NCBI GenBank assembly: GCA_037176705.1
Contig: CM073886.1
Coordinates: 88,013,501-88,077,500 of the forward strand
Source of the DNA: Molossus alvarezi
Taxonomy: Eukaryota; Chordata; Mammalia; Chiroptera; Molossidae
Reading direction: 5' to 3'
Length of the DNA stretch: 64,000 nucleotides
The notes beneath the pieces were generated by a model. The model searched no databases. It was not told the origin of the DNA and worked only from the letters and a program-made list of their open reading frames with translations. Positions 58,251-64,000 of the stretch are shown here, piece by piece. Position 1 is the stretch's first letter, and the number at the start of each line of letters is the position of its first letter. Made by a program: the position numbers and the translations under genes.

Positions 58251-58989
58251 GCTTCAGCTGCCGTCAAGATTTTCTCTTTGTCATTGTTTTTCAGTATTTA
58301 AACCTTCTGCTTTGTGTGTTTTGAACTTCTTGGATCTGTGGCTCAGAGTATGTCATTAATTTTATTAGACCTTTTGACATTATTCTATAGCTCTTGGATG
58401 CTCTTTTTTAAAAAAGTATTTTTTGTATGTTTTGAGTTATTTCTATTGACTTATCTTGAAGGTCACTGACTTTTTTCATCTGTCAAGTCTACTGGTGAGC
58501 ATGTGGAAAGCATTCTTTATCTCTGATAGTGTTTTTATTTCTTGTTTTTCTACTTGCTTCTTTTACAGTTTTCATCTCCTCATTAAAATTACCCATCTGA
58601 CCTCTATCATTATTGCCAATGACATTTTAATTAGTGTGTTATATTTTATTGCTATTTGTCTCACTTGTTCTTTTTTCCATTTTTCCTCTTTACTGCTTTC
58701 TTTTGAAAGTATATTTTATGATTCTATTTTCTTTTGTTTATTGGTATATTAACCAAAACTCTTTGCCTTGTTATGTTAGCAGCTGCCCTAGGATTTATAG
58801 TACACTTAAGTACTTAACTTAGCACTGTCTGCCTTCAAGTAACACTGTACTGCTTCACATATAATGTAAGAACTTTACACTAGTATATTTCCAGTCTCAC
58901 CTTCTGGCCTTTATGCTGTAGTTATTATATCTTCTACTTCTACATGCATTATAAATCCCATACCATAGTATTATTATTTTTGCTTTAAA

Positions 58990-59217
58990 TCGGGAATTGG
59001 CAAACTAAGGTCCAATAGCCAAACAAGCTTTCCACCTGCTTCGGTAAATAAAGTTTTACTATAATACAGCCATGCCAAGTAATTTGCATACTTTTTAATG
59101 GCTGCTTTCACCATATAACAGCAGAGCTGAGTACTTGCCACAGAGACTGTATGGCATTTAATACCTAAAATGATTACTCTCGGACCATTTCCAGGAAAAG
59201 TCTTACCAATCCTTACT
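58990..59217. mobile_element. hAT-type nonautonomous DNA transposon
   Basis: 'cgggaattggcaaactaagg' at the left end pairs imperfectly with 'tcttaccaatccttactct' at the right end. Internal 'aataaagttttactataata' and 'gctgagtacttgccacagag' match the same family as 5070-5335. It sits between L1 segments. Confidence 0.75.
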
Positions 59218-59730
59218 CTAGATGGCCAATTATCTTCCAAAGATGTTTCAATGATAAGAAATAAATAATAAATATTAACCCACATAGTTACTATTTCTGA
59301 TGTTTTTCATTCCTTTGTGTAGGTACATATTTCTATCTGTTATCATTTTTCTGTGGCTGAATGAGTTCCTTTAATATTTCTTGAAGGGCAGGTCTGATAG
59401 TGATAGAATCTTTCAGTTGCTGTATTTCTGAAAAAGTCTTTATTTCACCTTCGTTTTAAAAATTTTTTACTGGTTGTACAATTCAATATTGACAATTATT
59501 TTTTCACTATTTTTATCATGACTTTTTGGGGCCTGCTTTTAAGATTTTTTTTTATTACTGGTTTTGATTATGACGTGTCTTTATGTCACATTTCTTGTGC
59601 TTGGGGTTGGTTGAGCTTCTGGGGTCTGTGGGTTTATAGTTTTCAACAAATTGCAAGTTTTTCAGCAATTATTTCTTATATTATTTCTGTCTCTCCTTTC
59701 TTTCTCAGTTTTATTAAAAAATAATTTACA

Positions 59731-59954
59731 GCCCTGGCCGGTTTGGCTCAGTGGTTGGAGCGTCGGCCTGCGGTACAGAGAGACCCGGGTTCGGTTCCCG
59801 CTAAGGGCACGTGCCTCGGTTGCAGTTTGTCCCCAGCCCTGGCTGGTTGTGTGGGTGGCGGCCGCTCGATGTGTCCCTTCACGTCGATGTTTCTCTCTCT
59901 CTCTCTCTTCCTGTCTCTCCCTCCCGCTCTATCTGAACAAAAAATAATAATAAT
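59731..59954 (+). mobile_element. Young VES-type SINE, first of a tandem pair
   Basis: Forward GC-rich subtype, 'gccctggccggtttggctca' to 'ctatctgaacaaaaaataat'. Target 'aataatttaca' at 59720-59730 and again at 59955-59965. The hairpin tail is missing and the tail is (TAA)n. Confidence 0.95.
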
Positions 59955-59965
59955 AATAATTTACA

Positions 59966-60221
59966 GCCCTTGTCGGTTTCACTCAGTGGGTAGAGCATTG
60001 GCCTGTAGACTGAAGGGTCATGGGTTTGATTCTCGGTAAAGGACATGTACCTGAGTTGCAGGTTTGATCCTGTCCCTAGTCAGGGTCATGTGGGAGGCAT
60101 CCAATCACTGTGTCTTTTTCACATCGATGTTTCTCTCTCTCTCTCCCCTTCCCTTCCTTCCACTCTATCTAAAATATCAATGGCAAGATATCCTCAAATG
60201 AGAATTAACCATAATAATAAT
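59966..60221 (+). mobile_element. VES-type SINE, second of a tandem pair
   Basis: Forward, more diverged ('gcccttgtcggtttcactca'), tail 'tcctcaaatgagaattaacc' then (ATA)n. The same target word recurs at its 3' side as 'aataatgatttac' (60222-60234). It is older than its 5' neighbour. Confidence 0.93.
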
Positions 60222-61079
60222 AATAATGATTTACGTACATCACTGTATAAGTTTAATGTATATAGCATGATGGTTATTGTGAAATGATTACCACAATAGG
60301 TTTAGCTAATATCCATCTTCTCATATAGATACAATAAAAAAATATTTGAAGAATAAAACAAAATTTCTTATGATGAGAACTCAGGATTTATTCTCTTAAC
60401 AGCTATCTTATATATTGTACATGAGTGTTAGCTTCTATCCCCCTTTGAAGATTTCAATTATACATATGTTAGGCACTCAAAGTTGCCCACATCTCATGAA
60501 TGTTCTGTTTACTTATTGTTATTTATTATTATTTTTTTCTCTGTGTGTTTTATGTGGGGTAGTTTCTATTGCTGTCTTCCAGTTTTTTAACATTTTCTTC
60601 TGCTATGTCGAATCTGACATCAATTCCACCTGTGTATTTTTCATCTCTAAGAGATCTTTGTGTGTTTTTTTACAAATATATATATAATTTTTTATATTAC
60701 TACTTAACGTGATCAATCTTTTCTGCAGCTTTTTGACCATATAGAATATAGATGTAATAAGTATGTTAACATCTTTGTTTTTATCATTACTGTCAGTTCA
60801 GAATTGGTTTTGATTGATTTGTCTCTTTATTCCTGCTCTTTTCATGCTTGGTAATTTTATTGGATGCTAGACGTTGTCAGTTTTACCTTTTTGGCTGCTA
60901 GATATTTTGTATTTCTATAAGTATTCTAGAGTTTTGTTCCAAAATATGGTTAAGTAACTTGAAAATAGTTTGATCCTTTTGGTTCTTGTTTTTCAACTAT
61001 GTTAATATGGATCAGGGCACTATTTCATATAGGGCTATGTTTATCCCACCACTGAGACAAGACTTTCTGAGTACTTTTG

Positions 61080-61645
61080 GTTAGCAGAACTCTAAGGTGG
61101 CCTTGATGTTTTTGTCCCCTGGTGTTATCCCCAGATTATGTTATAATACGTGTAAAAAGAAATTTAGCAGCTATAATGAATGTTACTAATCAGTTGAATT
61201 TAAAATAGAGAGATTATCCAGGTGGACTTAGCCTGTGTGAGCTTTCAAAAGCAGATACTTTTTTCTGAATGGTTGTAGAAGAGTAGATAAAATATTCTAA
61301 GTACAGGAGGATTTTGCTGTATCACTGATGGCTTGAAAATGTAGGGGCTCATTTGTAAAGGATCTGAGAGCTAAGGGCAATCCCTGGCCAACAGCCCAGC
61401 AAGAAAATGGGAACCTCAGTCTTACAGCCACAGGAACCAAATCCTGCCAATAACCAGAAAAAAACTTGGAAACAGATTCTTCCCCAGAACCTTCAGGTGA
61501 GAGCCCAGCCTAAATGACACTTAGATTTTGGCATTATCAGACCTTAGAGAATCCAGTTGAGTCTGCCTGGACTTTTGACCTACATAGCTGTGAAGCAATA
61601 AATGGGTATTGTTTTAAAATTATTACACAGTAATAGAAAACTAAT
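61080..61645 (+). repeat. MaLR-like solo LTR, interrupting old L1
   Basis: LTR-style order: 'agaactctaaggtggccttg', 'aatccctggccaacagccca', 'ttcttccccagaaccttcag', 'gacctacatagctgtgaagc', 'agtaatagaaaactaatatg'. L1 5' UTR text is present on both sides. Inert relic with no viral genes. Boundaries approximate. Confidence 0.6.
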
Positions 61646-62190
61646 ATGATAGTCTACCCAATATCCTGCAAATTAGGAGGGTTTCCATTTCTGGCCAGAG
61701 GAAACAGGCACTGTTCCCTGACCTATGGTAGCTCTGAGTTTTATTCCCTTTAATCATTTTGTATGGTTCTTTCCTTGGCATCTGGTAATTACTTCCCATT
61801 CTTGTGCTGCTCAGGACTCTGCTGAACACTCAAGGGGATCCTTCTGAAGTTCTCCAGAATTCTCTCTCTGAACAGCTCTCTCTTTTCTGGCACTTTGCTC
61901 TGCATACTTTAGCCTCTTGCTGTTCCCAGCTCTGTCACCTCAACTCAGAGACACAGGCTCTGCGTGGGTTCTTCCTCCCTGTGCTGCAGCCTGGACACTG
62001 TCTGGGAAGTAGGCTGCTGACTAGGGCTCATTTAATTTATTTAGTGTTTCTCAGAGATGACTGTCCTTTGTTGTCTCATGTCCTATGTCTTGAAAGCCAT
62101 TGTTTCATATAGGTTGTCTAGTTTTGGGTTGTTTCAGAAACCAGGGTAAATTTAATATCTGTTATTCCATCTTGATCAGAAGCAAAATTC

Positions 62191-62950
62191 CTCAGGTAAA
62201 TGGACTTGGAATCAGGCACTGTTTAAATCCAAAGTTTGGGATCTAAAATGCTAAGAAAAAATGCCCATTCTGGCAATGGTGGTGTTTCAGCATCCTCTGT
62301 GCTTATAGAATGAGGGTCCATGTTAATTATAGCAACTACCAATATTTTTTATGTAGATGGGGATTAAAATATTAAAACAAGAAATCTAGTACAATTATAC
62401 CCTAATGTAGGCCTGCTGAGTTCTGAAGGAGAAGTTGGATAGATTGAAAGTTGTTGGTTTCTTTACAGTTCAGTTTTCCTATTCTACCTCAGAAGTCAGG
62501 CTGATTTCCATTTCAAGAGTGGGGAACAGCAGTGATCTGACTGATCTTTCTTCATGCTGAATGAGGACTTCATTTTCATTATCGTTATGGTGATATCAGC
62601 TCTTGGTTTAGAAGTGAAGCCTTGATCTTGGGATCGCAAACTGCCCATTAGATTCTCTAGAAGGCATTGCCTCAGATAAACCTCTTTTATTCACAAGTTT
62701 CCACAGCCAAGCGCCACAGGGTTGAGGTGAATGTGAAGAGAGGAACTATGTTGTTATGAAACCCTCCTGATGGTTGAGACCGTGAGCTACTTTAGGGGCC
62801 ACATTTTATGTCACAGTGATGAGCAGCTTCCTTTCCTGAACCAGGGAGAGGCTGTGGGTGCTTGTTCCACCTGCTTTCTCCAGCTCATCTGCCATGCAGC
62901 CTACTGGAGCCAGTCTGTGTGCCTGTTTGGGGGCAGGGGAAATCCTTGTG
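62191..62950. other. Unique sequence
   Basis: No feature supported; a 69-codon frame at 62770-62979 has no domain. Confidence 0.4.
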
Positions 62951-62952
62951 TG

Positions 62953-63010
62953 CTTGCTTTGAAGCAAGCAAGCAAATAAATAAATAAATAAATAAATACG
63001 AATAAATAAA
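62953..63010. repeat. Palindrome plus (AAAT)n microsatellite
   Basis: A short hairpin 'gcttgctttgaagcaagc' (8-bp arms) adjoins an 'agca' then 'aaat' tetranucleotide array. Confidence 0.9.
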
Positions 63011-63220
63011 AGTACTAGCTATTAGTACTTCCCTTGAGTAACACTGCCCTTCTCACATAGAAACAAGTTCTTAGAAAAGGAATAGCTTCTGTGGAACTGG
63101 CCAAATCACAGAATCTTAGACGTAGGATGGAGTCAGAGAGGCTAGAGCCAAGGCATTCGTGTGTAGACACAGGTGAGAGGACCGTGTGAAGATAGTGGAG
63201 TAAGTTTTGTTAAGTCTAAC
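63011..63220. other. Unique sequence
   Basis: Nothing recognised in this short spacer. Confidence 0.4.
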
Positions 63221-63224
63221 CAAG

Positions 63225-64000
63225 TGCTTTTTTTTAAATTAATTTATATATTTTTGTTACAGATATTTCTCCTTTTCCCCCCACTGATTCCCCCCTCCCC
63301 CTCCCTCCCTGCCCTGTCCCCAGCTTTGTTGTCCATGTCCATTGTTCATGCATACATGCATATAAGTTCTGTGGTTTATCTCTCCCCCACCACTCCCTTA
63401 TCTTGGGATTGTCAGTCTGTACCCCACTTCCACGTCTCTGGGACTATCCCATTCCTCAGACTGTTATGTTCATTATATTCCACAAATAAGTGAGATTATA
63501 TGATACTTGTCTTTCTCTGTTTGGCTTGTTTCACTTAGGATAATACTTTCCAGGTCCCTCCATGTAGTTTCAAAGGATAAGAGATCTTTCTTTCTTACAG
63601 CTGCATAGTATTCCATTGTGTATATGTACCACAGCTTTTTTATCCATTTGTCTACTGATGGACACTTGGGCTGTTTCCAAATCTTAGCTCTTGTAAATAG
63701 TACTGCTACACCTCTCCAAACAGGACATACAAATGGCTAAGAGACATATGAAGAAATGCTCAACATCACTAATCATCTGAGAGATGCAAATTAAAACAAC
63801 AATGAGGTATCACGTCACACCTGTCAGAATGGCCACCATCAACAAATCATCAAACAACAAGTGTTGGCAAGAGTGTGGAGAAAATGTGACTCTAGTGCAC
63901 TGCTGGTGGGAATGCAGACTGGTGCAGCCACTATGGAAAACAATATGGTGTTACCTCAAAAAATTAAAAATTAAACTTCCATTTGACCCAGTGATCTCAC
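63225..64000. mobile_element. Young L1 with 5' inversion, cut by window end
   Basis: Left part (63225-63708) is the young L1 3' UTR and ORF2 end in reverse. At 63708/63709 it flips to forward upstream ORF2 ('cacctctccaaacaggacat'), which continues to the last base. It matches the pattern at 21212-22835 but with a different junction. The full-length copy's positions 36014-36079 are not covered before the window ends. Confidence 0.9.

Larger units (their letters stand above)
55685..58780 (-). repeat. Old L1 (L1M-type), copy 1, reverse
   Basis: Reverse L1M text from 'acccatgaaactatcactat' (3' side) through 'aaatggaatcatacagtata', the ORF2 endonuclease region (around 56520-57250) and ORF1 text (57740-58780). 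Interrupted by a young L1 fragment (55822) and a SINE (57871). Most of ORF2 is missing. No intact frame. Confidence 0.7.
58780..62190 (-). repeat. Old L1 (L1M-type), copy 2, with 5' UTR
   Basis: Reverse L1M: ORF1/ORF2 junction text near 58780-58980, ORF1 near 59350-59470 ('tcttgaagggcaggtctgat'), and 5' UTR to about 62190 ('gttattccatcttgatcaga'). Interrupted by a hAT relic (58990), two SINEs (59731, 59966) and an LTR (about 61080-61645). The 5' terminus keeps a CAAGATGG-like word in reverse, reminiscent of the L1 YY1 site. Confidence 0.65.

Noticed and set aside
1..64000. Helitron, piggyBac or CRISPR-like arrays
   Set aside because: No recognisable Helitron ends, TTAA-flanked elements or regular spacer-repeat arrays were seen on reading.

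Overview
This is a stretch of mammalian nuclear DNA, almost certainly from a bat. It carries about twenty tRNA-derived SINEs of the VES type, recognised by heads such as 'ctggccggtttggctcagcg', TC-rich middles and the 'tcctcgggtgaggat' tail hairpin. It also carries several young LINE-1 copies of one subfamily. VES points to Yangochiroptera, and young L1 argues against fruit bats. I see no Helitron, piggyBac or young hAT burst of the kind typical of Myotis, so a non-vespertilionid family is my weak inference. I found no host protein-coding exon, tRNA gene, rRNA or CRISPR array. The window looks intergenic or deep-intronic.
Layout. 1-14.3 kb: old L2, MIR, hAT and Tigger fossils studded with VES SINEs, ending in an AT-rich tract inside an old L1 and a 49-bp tailless micro-SINE. 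14.3-30.6 kb: mostly unique DNA plus MIR relics, with no VES SINE at all. Its only young insertions are a twin-primed L1 (21.2-22.8 kb) and a 5'-truncated L1 (28.9-29.6 kb). 30.6-33.2 kb: a SINE, the 3' end of an old L1, and unique DNA. 33.2-42.2 kb: an old L1 in minus orientation, broken by three SINEs and by a full-length young L1 (35516-41347, minus) with a 17-bp target-site duplication. 42.2-55.4 kb: unique DNA with MIR, L2, MER5-like and MaLR-type LTR relics, a mariner-like element nested in an old L1, SINEs, and a compound microsatellite. 55.4-62.2 kb: two old minus-strand L1s riddled with later insertions, including a tandem pair of SINEs at one target. 63.2 kb to the end: a second inverted young L1 that runs off the window.
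The only substantial coding sequence is in the full-length L1. ORF1 is nearly complete. ORF2 is split into endonuclease, reverse transcriptase and C-terminal segments by small indels. The endonuclease also has a catalytic-site Asp-to-His change. The copy therefore cannot make a complete ORF2 protein, although its 5' UTR keeps a perfect YY1-type site.
L1 and the SINEs are connected functionally: the long target-site duplications and A-rich tails show that the SINEs were mobilised by L1 machinery. Family names for the old repeats come from remembered consensus features, not a search, so their exact boundaries are approximate.
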